A DNA stretch of 64,000 nt, from the NCBI GenBank assembly GCA_006937955.1, contig SSNP01000024.1:2629769-2693768 (forward strand), given 5' to 3'. The position numbers and the translations under genes are program-made. Within the stretch, counting starts at the first letter, position 1; each line of letters begins with the position of its first letter. A model generated the notes under the pieces. It worked only from the letters and a program-made list of their open reading frames with translations. It was not told the DNA's origin and ran no database searches. Source of the stretch: Pachypanchax playfairii (lineage: Eukaryota > Chordata > Actinopteri > Cyprinodontiformes > Aplocheilidae). Shown here piece after piece: positions 37,503 through 49,110 of the stretch.

Positions 37503-37624
37503 GTTTGCAAAGCTTGTGAACCCGTATTTTATTTCCAATAAAACATGAAAAAGCATGTCAGATATTGAAAAAGAAATAATTTACCTTTTCATAGAAAATA
37601 TTTTATTTTAAATTTGATGGTAGA

Positions 37625-38680
37625 TGTTTGATTTTCCAATTGTGTAGCATCCATTGTTTTCCAACATCAGTCTGTAAATATCTAGGAAGTGAGAAGACCA
37701 GCTGCTGAAGTTTTTGGTGAAAAATGTTGTCCCATTCTTGTCTGATCCAGGTCTCTTGCTGCTCAACAGTCCTGGGCCATAGTAACTTGATTTTTTATTT
37801 AATTTGCGGAGTGTTTTCTATTGGTAAAGGGTCTGGACTGCAGGCACATGGACCCTTCTCCTGTGAAGCTATGCTGCTGTGATGGATGCAATTTGTGGTT
37901 TAGCATTGTCTTGTTGAACTATGCAAGGCCTTTGCTGAAAAATAAATAGTGTAGAAGGGAGAATAAGTTGCTTTGAATCTCTATGTGGATTTTTAGATGT
38001 GTAAGCTGTCCAGCTGAACAGTTTGCACTTCACCTCAGATCTTTTTAAATAAGTTTACCAATGACTTTTTCTATTGATGATAAATCTTTAACTGGTGTTT
38101 GTGGATCGCAGGTGAACAGTGTTGACACACAGGGATCTGCAAGTGTTCTTGAGCTCATACAGTGATGAAGTAATGAAGTGTTGCCTCAGGACCCCCAAAT
38201 CATGAGCATCCAGTTTTGAACATTTACCTTGATCCTTACACATGGATATTCTCCTGATTCTCTGAATTATCAGATGATATTTTGTTGTAGATGTTGAGAT
38301 CTACGAAGTCGTCCCAGTTTTGCATTGAAGAACTTTTTTTTTTTTTTTTCTAGATGCAGATTTTTCAAAATCTGCCCATATTTACATCCGAGAGTCTCTG
38401 ACTCTCTGAAATGCTCATTTATACTCCATCATTTTACTGAGCTGTTCCCAGTTAACCTCATTGGTTGTCAAAAGTGTCTCAAGTCTTTTTTATTTTTTTA
38501 TAGTGTCAATTACTTTTACTATTACTTATAGCCTTTTAATGCCTCTGTCTAGTTTTAATATCAACATGTTGTTTTTTTCTGTTAGTAACAATCTATTGCT
38601 TTGCAAATCTCTGTATTTTGTTTATATTGATAGTTTACACAGCATCCACACTCTTTTGGAATTGTGGTTGTACAATGAAT
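37625..38680 (-). pseudogene. Decayed Tc1-type transposon relic (different family)
   Basis: On the minus strand the order is: a tip 'gtacaaccacaattcc' (about 38672), then a reading region with 'ataattcagagaatcagg' and 'gtcctgaggcaacac'. It continues with 'gttcaacaagacaatgct' (VQQDNA, the second catalytic Asp region of a Tc1 transposase), a damaged 'PDP-PIEN'-like stretch near 37800-37830, and a tail with 'caagaatgggacaac'. The order matches a Tc1-like family I know from zebrafish and other fish. The stretch with the first catalytic Asp (WSDES-like) is missing and many stops and frameshifts occur. It is inactive and much older than the intact pair at 15602 and 51835. Confidence 0.65.
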
Positions 38681-39399
38681 AAGCTTTTTCTTCAAAATAA
38701 AAACTCAGACATCAAAAGGGAGTCTGAAGTGGAAGCTCTTCATACAGAAATGATTATGTTTACGTGGTTCTAGGAGCGAATGTCTCCAGAGTTTTATCTA
38801 TTGAAGGTGTTCCCAGCAGGTTCACATATCAGCATATCTTCCGTCAGTATTCCAAATGAAGAAATGTTTCAGGGTTTTTTCAACTTTTTGTGAGTTAACT
38901 TTATATTCTTGTTTGGAAATTCAGATTTTCTTTCAGAATCATGCTTTAATCTAATTTTATCTGTATCTTTTGCAATGACGTAATTCAGCGGCAAAAGCTG
39001 TTGCCTAAATAGAGCATTCAAATGCAGAGCCTTTATAACCCTTTTATTTTAATAATTCTTGTAAAGTGCTTCTGATTGCGATACACTTTCTTTCTTCTGT
39101 GTTACACCTTTAGTGACAAGGTAATTCAAACACATTATCACAAGTCTTGAATTTCCACGACGTTCTTTCCTATAAATAGGAACAACTAAGCAGCCGAGCT
39201 GCACCCCTTGTACAGGCGTAGTTCATGTGATGGGGCGTTCAAACGCACTTAGAAAAAATCAACACTGAACAAATAGACCTTCGGGCATTCCCAAAAATTG
39301 AACAAATACAAGAGAAACTAAACTTGGATCAACATTGGAAGTTAAGACATGCTTTCCAAAGGCGGTAAGAATATGCGCAAAATTAGAAGCTGCAAACAT

Positions 39400-40250
39400 T
39401 TTCCGGTTTGATAAATCACACTGCGCCTGGAACGCCCACTTATTTACATGTTCTCCTCCCAATATTTTACGTCTTCTGACAGAAATGCCCACATTGCATA
39501 TTCGTCAAGGGGAAAAGCTAGCCTTGCGCTGCAAGACAGATTCTCACAAGATTTGGAGTTTTCCAAACTCACGAAAATCCGTCTTGAACGGCTCCATTGA
39601 CAACCGTCTATTTCGGTCAAAAAAACATCCGCACCAATCATGTGTTAGCATTGTGCTTTGGGGCGGGTGTTCAGGTATGATTGGCAGCAAGTGCCCAGGC
39701 AGACAAAGCAAAACAAACATGGCTGCGCCGGTGGATGTACGCATAAAAGCGGATATTTAATCTGTTTTAAGAGAACTAGAGATGATTTCTTCATTGAAAA
39801 ATGAGCAAAGGTAAGAACTTTGTGCATTTCTTGATGGTAAAGCTGTGTTTTGCTTTTCTTAGTGGTAACGATGTGTGTGTTTTTCTCCCGAATGGAGTCA
39901 CAAGAGCTTGATTTACTGTGATTGGCTAAAGACAAATCATCAAAGGCAGACACTTGCTAGCTCGTCCTCCAATCAGCTTAAAATATTATACCTGATGTCC
40001 CTCCCTTTTATAGACAGTTTCAAACGGAGCAGTTCCAGATTTATATGTATCATGTAACATAGATCTGGCAGAGTCAGGTTAGGGAAAAGCGCTAAAATGA
40101 CTTTGCGCGTCTAGCGGCAGGTTTAACAGGTGCAGTTTTACCTGCACATTGTTAGTAAATCACCTGCTGTTTGTTTTTGCGGCCGCTGAGCAGTTTGCAC
40201 AAGTTTTAACAACTGCAAACCCTAGATAAATCAGGCCCTGAGATTCTTAA
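39400..40250. mobile_element. Outer old repeat interrupted by a nested element
   Basis: Flanks 39400-39518 and 40091-40250 look like parts of one repeat: 'ggtttgataaatcacactg' on the left and 'ctagataaatcaggcc' on the right, with the internal 'aaaagcgctaaaatgac' sequence completed only when the inner 563-bp element and one copy of the duplication are removed. The outer left boundary is uncertain. Confidence 0.45.
39519..40081. mobile_element. Nested DNA element, 563 bp, 9-base duplication
   Basis: Starts TAGCCTTGCGCTGCAAG and ends CTGGCAGAGTCAGGTTA, imperfect inverted repeats. An exact direct repeat GGGAAAAGC flanks it (39510-39518 and 40082-40090). Eight bases would indicate hAT and nine a Mutator-like element; one shared base could be chance. 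The interior has 'cattgacaaccgtctatttc' and 'aacaaacatggctgcgcc' but no recognisable transposase. Confidence 0.75.
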
Positions 40251-40339
40251 TATCACCCTACTTGTACTCTCTGAGCATTGTTAAATGTTTAGAAACTTTT
40301 GTTAAATAATGTTCTAATTGTTTTTCTTCCACCATCATA

Positions 40340-40927
40340 TTAAAGAGGACATTACATACACATTTCAGGACTTTATGGTTATTTCTTAAGTATTGACCAG
40401 TAATATGAAACATTTTATATCTAAAAAACATCAGGAAACACTGATTAATAGACCTTTCAATCTGTCTGCATTAAAATTCAGGTGGTTCCGGCTCCAGGCA
40501 GCTTCGGGCAGCAGCTCGTTCATATTCATTATTCAAACTTGCTGGACTCTGATTGGCTAACAAACTAGCCTATGAGAGCAAGGTATATTGTTTCCTGCCC
40601 CGCTGTGCATGGCAACATCAGACGTTTTGTTTTCCTGTTTGCTACGTCTTATGCTACAGCTTTTAGCCAGCAGCATGCTAGGCGTGGTTTCAACTGCAGG
40701 AGCTGATGAATACTAACGAACAAAGGAGTTGTGACGAAACAGATACAGGCCGTTCGGACTCGGGAGAACTCGGGTTTTATCACCACCTGCGTAGTTTGAG
40801 AGATTAAAACTGAAAGATAAGTTGTTGACCTGTTTTCACACCCACTATGAAGGTAAGAACACCTGTGGAGCTAAAATATTCAACAGAAACCTCAGAAAAA
40901 CAGTTTTTAATGGAAGGGCCTCTTCAA
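40340..40927 (-). mobile_element. TTAAAGAGGCC repeat family, copy B (inverted)
   Basis: Inverse complement of copy A over nearly its whole length: starts TTAAAGAGGACATT, ends GGAAGGGCCTCTTCAA (right TTAA mutated to TCAA). Contains 'gacctttcaatctgtctgc', 'ggctaacaaactagcctatg' and 'cccactatgaaggtaagaac'. About 588 bp. Confidence 0.8.
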
Positions 40928-43590
40928 GTCGGTCCATGTTAAATGTTTGGTGCCACATTAAACAATGACCTAAACAGAATGAAACTGAGAATGCAAACAT
41001 TTTCTTGGATTTTTTATAACTTAAATTTTTGCATTAATTTTTTAATTGATACCACTTCTTTTGTGCTAGACACATTACTCATTGAAGGTTAGATTCAATA
41101 GCCAATTGATTGAGATTAAAGTTAGACATAGCTCACTGTCTATCAGTGGGATTTTTTTTATTCATTAATCTTCTCAACAAATAAATAAGTCAACATTAAA
41201 TTGGCCTATTAGAATTGAATAAACACCCCAGCAAACTCCTATGTGTTTCTATTTTTATTTTATATCTGCATTCTACTGCAGCCTGATTGTGAGAGCATGT
41301 GTGTTTATGTTTTTGTGTGTGCCAGAGTGAGAGAGTGACAGTGGGAGAAGTAAATCTTTTTATATTTGAGCTTCGCTGACTAAGGCTCCCAGAAAAGAAA
41401 GCATTGGTGGGGGGGAGAAAGTAATTTGAATCTCATATACATTTCAGTTTAACGTCATTCTAGCCTTGATATATTCTCTCTCTGGAGTCAGCCTTTCTCA
41501 TAAACACAGACACATTCACTTCCCCCACTCACCCACCCACTCGTGTGGACAAAGCTCTTGTGTATGAGCACAGATTGACAGTTGAGTGTTTTCACTACCG
41601 CTCATTCATCCTTGTTGACTACATTTCTGCAGCCAAGTTGAAAATACATAGTTTGTCAGAAGCAGCATCTCTGCAAAGTAAAATGTATTAGAGTAGCTGC
41701 AATTGCATATGTGCTTACATACGCCAAATATAACATAAAAAGCTGGAGCGCACAAAGATGAGGAAGAAAACTCGACCTGTGGGCAGTAAAATTATTCATC
41801 TTTGTGCCTTCAAAGATGTTTGATGTGTATTGGGAAGCACAAAACTCCCACCACCATATTTTTATATAAACCACATTTAAACTGGTCTCAAAGTAAAATC
41901 AGTTTTTAGGAATTATGTTTTTTGTTTGGCAAACATTTTACTATATTTTTCATGCAATTTGAGGCCCCTTGCTAGACGGATACATCAGTTGCCCCGTGAC
42001 AGTGTCACCGTTACATATCTTGACTGAAGCACTCTCAATTGCCACAGTATCCATCTGCAGATATGCCTTTTGAGTGTGTGCATCCTTGTGGGCTTGTTAT
42101 TCTCTGCATAAACATCGTGCTCGCCTTCTGCAGTCTGACAAGTGAATGCCTTGTTATTTCTGCTGAGGGGAAAACATATGGGTGTTTATGCCATTTTACT
42201 CACTTACCTCTATTTCTTAGCATTATTTTTAACAACTTCTGGCTGTTACTGGACATCAGAAAGTAATGAGATAATGTTACTCACAAACAGTTTTCCAGTA
42301 AGTACAGATGACGATAAATTACCATCTTAGAATTTATGAACATACTTTTTTGAGGTGTTGCATCTACTTTTAATATATAATAGCTTATAAAGGTTAATCA
42401 TGTCATGTGAAGAAAGCATTAGTGTATTCGGTTACCTACTGCCATGTTTACATTTCCTAGTTTGAAGTGACTCCAATTCAACATGCATTTTATTGATGTT
42501 ATTCATATTTAGATTTTTTACAGCTGTATGAACACAAAAATTTGATTGATTCAGATATTTTTGGAATTCAAGTTGTGTCACTTTGATTCAGTGCGTATTA
42601 AATATGGAAGGATATTTGTTCAGCTGTTTGCTTGTATGAAACTGCAAGAAACTAGTCAGTGTTGTCCTAGTTTAAGTTTCATAGAAAGGTATTCAGATTA
42701 AAACTAAATTAATGAAGTTGATTTGTGTTTGTAGTTCACTACTTAAAAATACTCAACTATATCCATAGTTCCAAAAACAGCTAGTTCATTTTTTTTTTTA
42801 GCTTGTTGCATTGTCATTCTCCTCACTGCATCTCTTTAGCTCAAGTGTTTAAGGAATTGGTTACATTTTTATGCTGATTGAAGAAGGTGATTAATTCAGT
42901 CACCACCAGGTGCATTTATAAGTTGCCCGTATCACAACAACGGTTAGCTGATCTTGAGAAAGACCCTGGTGTCTGAAATGTTGATGCATTCATCTTATTG
43001 TTTAGCATATGGAATTGGATGGTAGTATAGTTTTTAAAGTAAAATTTTGTAAATGTAATTATTATGTATTTGAGTATCAAATCAGAGTATATTATACTGA
43101 TCAACGTATAAGGTTTTCATCTTGCATTTGTAACGTATCCAGTTTCCAAACATGAGTCTAATTTCTAATCTAATATTCTATTGCTGCTGCTTTGATGTCA
43201 AACATCCCTGCATCAAGTTACAATATGTTGCTATGGAAACAGCTTTTACTGCCTTTAGCTAAGGGTGCTTTTTCACCTTTTAAAATAAAGTTGATCATGC
43301 TTATTTTTACTTCATATCCTTCCAGTATGCATTAGGCAGTTATGTAACTTTCCTATTAAGGATGTAAAGGGGAGCTTAGCCCCCTGGACTGTCGGAAAAA
43401 AAATGTGTGCACATTACACATAAAATTTATTGTTGAACTTAACAATAAAATTACCTTTTCATTCTTTCATTTAAGTAACATATAAAATTTTAAGCTAATA
43501 AAAGCCATTAAAACCTGCATACAAGTTCACTTTGTGTCATTTACTACAAAATGTTCTGCAGAACAATTCAAGACCATTCAGGAACATTAA

Positions 43591-43650
43591 CATTACCTAC
43601 GTTAACATTAGCTACGTTAACATTAGCTACGTTAACATTAGCTACGTTTA
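43591..43650. repeat. 15-bp tandem repeat, four units
   Basis: The unit cattagctacgttaa occurs at 43591, 43606, 43621 and 43636; the first has one change and the last leads into the adjoining element. The unit equals the tip of that element's inverted repeat. Confidence 0.9.
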
Positions 43651-44351
43651 CATGCGCCAAATTTCCCCGATCTGATTAAAATCTTGGTCGATCGGAATTC
43701 CCAAATCCCTGTTTACATGGACACTAACTGAAATGATCTGATCATGCCATGAGTACACATGCACCAAGCACTCAATCAGGTTAAATGAGTTGAGCATGCG
43801 CACAGCGAGTTGTCTTTCCGGGGGAAGAAAAAAAGTAAACAAACTCCGTCCTTTCTGCACATCTTTCCCGCCCCATCGTGTGCTCGATCTGACTCACGTT
43901 ATCCCCAATATGGACCCTCTGCGGGTGATTACCGTTATGTTTGGGTTTTTACTGGTCGCATTAACCAAGCTAGCGGCTGAATACATATTGCTACTGCTCC
44001 TCCGCCACAGGAGAGGAGAGCAGGATGACAGGATGACTGCACCAGCAGACCACTTCTGTTTACTTCCCGCTATGTTTTCTACTTGGGTCTGCGAAAGCGG
44101 AAAGACATCACGCTGAAGTTGTACGCATGCGCAGTGGGCTTTTTTCACCCTTTCTTTCCGAATGGGTGTATACATGCACGTCTATCCGAATGAAGATCGA
44201 ACAAAACCACCCCTCTCGATCGGAGGTAAATTTAATTCTGATCAGGCTGCATCGGATCAAAACATTCTGATTGACATGTTTACATGATGTCTTTTTTATC
44301 CGATTGGGCGTTTATTCCGATTAAATGTGCCCATGTAAACGTAGCTAATGT
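43635..44351. mobile_element. Non-autonomous DNA element, 717 bp, 20-bp TIRs
   Basis: Left end acattagctacgtttacatg (43635-43654) is the exact reverse complement of the right end at 44332-44351. Sub-terminal 'cgatctgattaaaatc'-like words are inverted near the right end ('ttattccgattaaatg'). The interior is GC-richer with 'gcatgcgca' words. A 108-codon plus-strand frame (43790-44116) shows no recognised domain. Target duplication is obscured because tandem copies of the tip adjoin the left end. Confidence 0.75.
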
Positions 44352-45860
44352 CTAACAAAGAAATAACAACATGTAAACTGGTTATGCTTTAGCTAACCCT
44401 TTTTATCCCAAGTACTGTAAAATATTTGATTAAAATACAACCTTCACAACTCTTTCTAAGGCTTTCAGGCATGTGCTATGTTCTCTAATTCAACTGGTAG
44501 TAACTGTACTTTCTATGCCTACAGTAAATTTAACTAAACTGTGTAGACCACTTCAGAACACTTATTAAGCTGAACTAATTATTTGACATTTTTATATCAA
44601 GGCCATTTACTGTTCAATTAGTGTTCATATTTTTTCATCCTTAAAATAAACAGTTTTTTTTTACTAAATGGTTTCCATGCTGTTGTACTTGAGACATTCC
44701 ATTAAATGAAATTAATTAATTAATTATGATCCCTCAAACAACAGATGTAAACTCATGGCAGGATAATGCACAATTATATTAAAGCTTTTTAACTGAACCA
44801 GATACTGAACCAAACTAGCACTTACCACTCGCCTCATCATCTCAATATTGTAACAGGAATTTAAATACTGCTTTTAGTTTAAAATGTGCTCGCAATCTGC
44901 AACTAACGTTACATTATTAAAAACAAGTTAAGTCAGGGGGAACCCCCCCCCCAAATATCAAGATAAGTAAAATGAATGCTCACCACAATACCTCTGACCA
45001 GGTCCACTCAACTGACTGCAGCACTATGAAGGAAAACAAAACAAACAGGTTTTAAATTGTTGCACTGGAGGCTTATAACATATAGTGTACTCCAAAGAGA
45101 TGTCATATATAATGTAACTTTATTTTGTTCTTGTTGTTTGAGTGTGATGCTTTCATAACTGTAACAAGTTACAAATATCCAGCTAAGCTTGAATTCAACT
45201 TTGATTTGACCTGAAAAAAGCTGGTCAATCCAGACTGTTTCTCAGTCAGTGCTCAGACAACATATTCTCTCCCTCAGTGTTGCAGGCTAACGGAAGAAAC
45301 TAGAGCAAGAGAATGGTTCAAACTCAAGTGCAAGGTATTGTCACAAGCATCAGTAGGTCTGTGTATTGATACACAGTTTTAAGTGAGGAAGAGCATATTT
45401 GCACATAAGCGCATATTATTTCAGTGTGAGGACAAAGAACAGTAGTGTTACTTTTAAACAAAAACAATAATGACTTGTAATAATAGTACTTAAGCAGCCC
45501 CAACAGTATATGCTCTATAAAACTATTTAAATCAGTACTAAATAACTTTTCTGCAGCCATGTCTCAGACGGCCATTGCTCCGGTGTTCTGTTGAAATATG
45601 CTACCTGTTGAGATGTGCTATCGATTTCGTCTGCACGTGCCGTTCTACAGTCTTGACTTCAATAAACAGATTTATCATTTAGTTTTTGTTTCTATATTTT
45701 TCCATAAAAACATTTTACCTATCAAATAAATTATCCCATAACACTAAATATGATGACACTGATATTTGACACATTAATGTGTTGAGTTATCAAGCAGACA
45801 GTTTCATTCCTTCAATAGTTTAACTGATTTTAGTTTATTCATGAATCATTACTTTACTCT

Positions 45861-46383
45861 TTAAAGAGGCCATTTTACACATATTTCATGACTTTGTGGT
45901 TATTTCTGAAGTATTAACCAGTACCAGTAATAGGAAACATTTTACATTAAAAAAAAAACGTTAAGAAACACTGATTTACAGCCATTTCAATCTGTCTGCG
46001 TGAGGATTCGTCAGGCTTCGGGCTGCACCTCATTAATTTTCATTATGCAAATGTGCTGGACTCAGATTGGCTAACAAACTAGCCTATGAGAGCAAGGTAT
46101 ACTGTTTCCTGGCCCGCTGCACATGGCAACAGCGCACTGAGTATCTTCCAGTTTGATACATTATGCTACAGCTTTTACTGCTACAGCGTGGCTTCAACTG
46201 TCCGAGCTGATGAATACTAATGAGCAAAGGAGTTGTGATGTAACAAATAAAGGCTTTTCGAACTCGGGTTTTATCTCCACCTGCGTAGTTTGAGAGATAA
46301 AAACTGAAAGAGAAGTTATTGTGGAGCTAAAGTATTCAGCAGAAACCTCAGAAAAACCGTTTTTAATGGAATTGCCTCTTTAA
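45861..46383 (-). mobile_element. TTAAAGAGGCC repeat family, copy C (inverted)
   Basis: Starts TTAAAGAGGCCATTTTACAC and ends GGAATTGCCTCTTTAA. It is shorter than copy B because the segment containing 'cccactatgaaggtaagaac' is deleted (junction near 46318). Its right TTAA (46380-46383) is also the left TTAA of the next element. Confidence 0.8.
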
Positions 46384-46864
46384 AGCAGAACTAAGTAAGT
46401 TTTTTCACCTCAATAAATGTTTTCTAGAGTCCCTGTGGGGGTAAACAAGGACTTGGCGGGGTGATTCGTGGGTCCCTCCCCTCCCTCCGGGGTCTGTGTC
46501 CTGAAAGCAGCACTTGCAACTTTCAGTGGATCGGACCCGACTAATCTCACGAGAACAAACCTGCTTTACGGCACTCACACTCACGTACATAAATACGAGC
46601 ATGAAGCCCTTGCCGTTGTTAGCAACGCCACCCTTAGGAGCGCAAAGATGACAATAATACTCACCTGTCAAGACATTTTCTTGGTTTTGTTTTTCTTTCT
46701 TCTTGCAAAAGCGTTCTCTGCGCGTTGTTGTTGGGGGGACGGCGGCGGGGTGGAGGGGGTGGGGGGGGGTCTGCGGCGGCGGCGGGGGAACGTTACGACA
46801 GTGAGCTTTCACAGGGGACCAGTAGGGGGAGAGCGAGAGCAAAACTTACTTAGTTCTGCTTTAA
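46380..46864. mobile_element. TTAA-flanked element with 20-bp perfect TIRs, GC-rich core
   Basis: TTAA (46380-46383) then AGCAGAACTAAGTAAGTTTT; right end is the exact reverse complement followed by TTAA (46861-46864). The core is 477 bp and unusually GC-rich, with a GGC/GGGGT tract at about 46730-46790. No transposase is present; open frames on both strands (46405-46842, 46468-46872) reflect the lack of stops in GC-rich sequence. Confidence 0.85.
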
Positions 46865-47154
46865 ATCTTTAAAAATACCTTTTTACATTTTGAATTGTAT
46901 GTTTATACGTAGTATTTTTGGTATTTAGTGGCTCAGTTAAAAAAGTACAAGTGTTATGGTGAATGTATTTTAATTGACACTATTCAAACTTATACCACTT
47001 CTTAATGTTTGATTCAGGAGACCCTGTGATGCTAGTTCCTGTGCAATATTGTTGAACAACATTTTTTATGTTTCCTAATTTATTGTTTCTGTCCTTGTCG
47101 TACTGAAAAGTATGTTGAGTATTTTCTCTGGTATAATCTGTACCTGCTGATTTC

Positions 47155-47406
47155 ATTTCAGTGTTGTGGTGGGAGCTGGTGTCTATCTCTAGCTGTCACT
47201 GGATGAGAGGCAGGGTCACACCTGAACAACCACTCACATACGCTCACACTTAAAGTCAATTTTTAGTTACCAATTAACCCCAAGCATAACCAGAGTCCTG
47301 TGAGAAAACCCACACAGGCATGGGGAGAACATGCAAAAAAGGTCCCAGCCTGGATTTGAACCCATGATATTCTTGCTGCAATGCAAGCTGAGCCACCGTG
47401 CAGCCC
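47155..47406 (-). repeat. tRNA-like-headed interspersed repeat, copy 3 (inverted)
   Basis: Read on the minus strand: 'gggctgcacggtggctcag', 'cttgcattgcagcaagaat', 'gttcaaatccaggctggg' (a good B-box-like GTTCAAATCC), then 'gcatgttctccccatgcctg' and 'gggttttctcacagg'. It is the best preserved of the copies in the window. Confidence 0.7.
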
Positions 47407-49028
47407 AATTTCTTTTTTATCAAGTTTGAACTGCCATTAAAGCACTAACATTTGGACCTGACAGCAATTATTTAGATCTCATTTGCAACTGAAAGCCCCA
47501 ATTTCCATTTTTGATGCTTCTTCAATAGATGACCTAAATATAGAAATTACATCAAGACACTAAAAGTTTTACAAAGATAAACCACCTATGTAGTACATTA
47601 TACTCACAATTTGTGAGGGACCGACTGTATGTTGAAGGGTAAAATTGGCATCAGAAGATAACAAGTGAACACAAAAGTTTTTTTTCTGTCCCTCTCCAGA
47701 AGTCAACACCACATTACAGATTTCCACTAATAGGGAGAGTGGCTTTGCATTTACGCAATGTGTTGCTGTGCAGGAGAGAACCATTCTGCCAATCTCTGTT
47801 TGCGTGCTCATCTGAATGTGCTCATGTAACGCCTGTATGCAAACATTAATACTCTTTAAGTAAGCGTTTGCACGATTGGACATCTGTGCACATATGCATT
47901 TGTGAGCTTTTTCACGCATCATTGCACATCCGGTGTGTACACAGATGTACATGTGACAATAATATTGGGCTTTAGGTGACAGGTAGAAGATGAGAGGAGA
48001 AAAGACCGACCAAGAAAGGGAACGAGAGATAGAGAGATTGGAGTAAGATGTGGAAGTGATGACAGAGAGATACAACATCAACAAAAAGAGAAGTCGCCAA
48101 GGAGGGAGTGATATTAGGAATAAAAGACAGAGGAGTACTCTCCAGAGAAATGTGTATAGAGACCAAAGACACTTTCTGCCACCATAAGCATGTTTAAATT
48201 TTGAACAGGCACTTAAGAAGGACATCACAGAGATGCATATTTCTCTGAGCAGGCACTTGTGGGCAAAGCAGAGATTTTTTTGAGTATAAGGGACAAAGAG
48301 GTGTTTAGAACGAGGGAGTGAGGAAAGAGGAGTTAGAGTGCAGGAAAAGAGGGGAACGAGATGCAGGCTTTCTTAATGGAGGTGTTTTTGCTTCACTAAT
48401 TTTAGGACCCATTTAACAGAGTGTGCCTTTTTCCTTTCTCTCTCCCATGTCTCTTCTTCCCTTTTCCTCCCATCCTCCATCTTACCCTCTCGTCTCTCTT
48501 TTCCTACATCTCTAGTTAATTTAATGAAGGGTTGCCCGATTGCTTTTAGCATTAATATTCCAATACCAAGTGATGTAAATAATGAATGCAGCCTTCCTCT
48601 ATTCTTTCTCTCCACTCTTTCCCATCTCTGGATGATGTTGAGCCCCATCTGTCGTCTCTGTGGTGGCACAGAGCAGTCCCAGAGGATGAGGGAGGAAAAT
48701 GGGATAAGAGGGCAGAGGGAAGAAAGGAGAACCAGGCATGGAGGGGGGGTGAAGGGTGTGGAAGGTGTGTCCAAATGGCTAACATGAACACATCTTTGAC
48801 TTAACGCCATCATCACGAATTGTGGTCATCAGACTTGTCTGTATAAATTTAGCACACTACATGAACAATATGCAAAAACTGTTGATAGCAGACCAAGAGG
48901 AATATGCATGAAAACAAAAACTAAACAAAAGATGCAGATGATATGATGCATTGAATGATGTTTGTGGTTGTGTGTATCTCTCTGCTATATGCTTTTATTT
49001 TCTTTGCTCAAGCTTATTTTGTTTTTTA

Positions 49029-49110
49029 TCCATCTATCCATTTTCTAAACCAACTTATTCCTGTACAGGGTTGCTCGTGTCTATCTCCAGTCATCTTTAA
49101 GGGAGAGGAA
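49029..49110 (-). repeat. Fragment of the tRNA-like-headed repeat tail
   Basis: Contains 'tccatctatccattttcta', 'ctgtacagggttgctcgtg' and 'tctatctccagtc', corresponding to the tail of the repeats at 13164 and 47155. The head is missing. Confidence 0.5.

Noticed and set aside
43591..43650. Regular 15-bp repeats, considered as a CRISPR-like or satellite array
   Set aside because: Units are contiguous without spacers and match the tip of the adjoining transposon.
43790..44116. 108-codon frame with a hydrophobic stretch inside the 717-bp element
   Set aside because: The Leu-rich segment suggests a membrane helix, but it lies in a non-autonomous element and has no recognised family or transposase motif.
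46405..46872. Long open frames on both strands at the GC-rich stretch
   Set aside because: They lie wholly inside a TTAA-flanked element; low stop frequency in GGC-rich DNA explains them.
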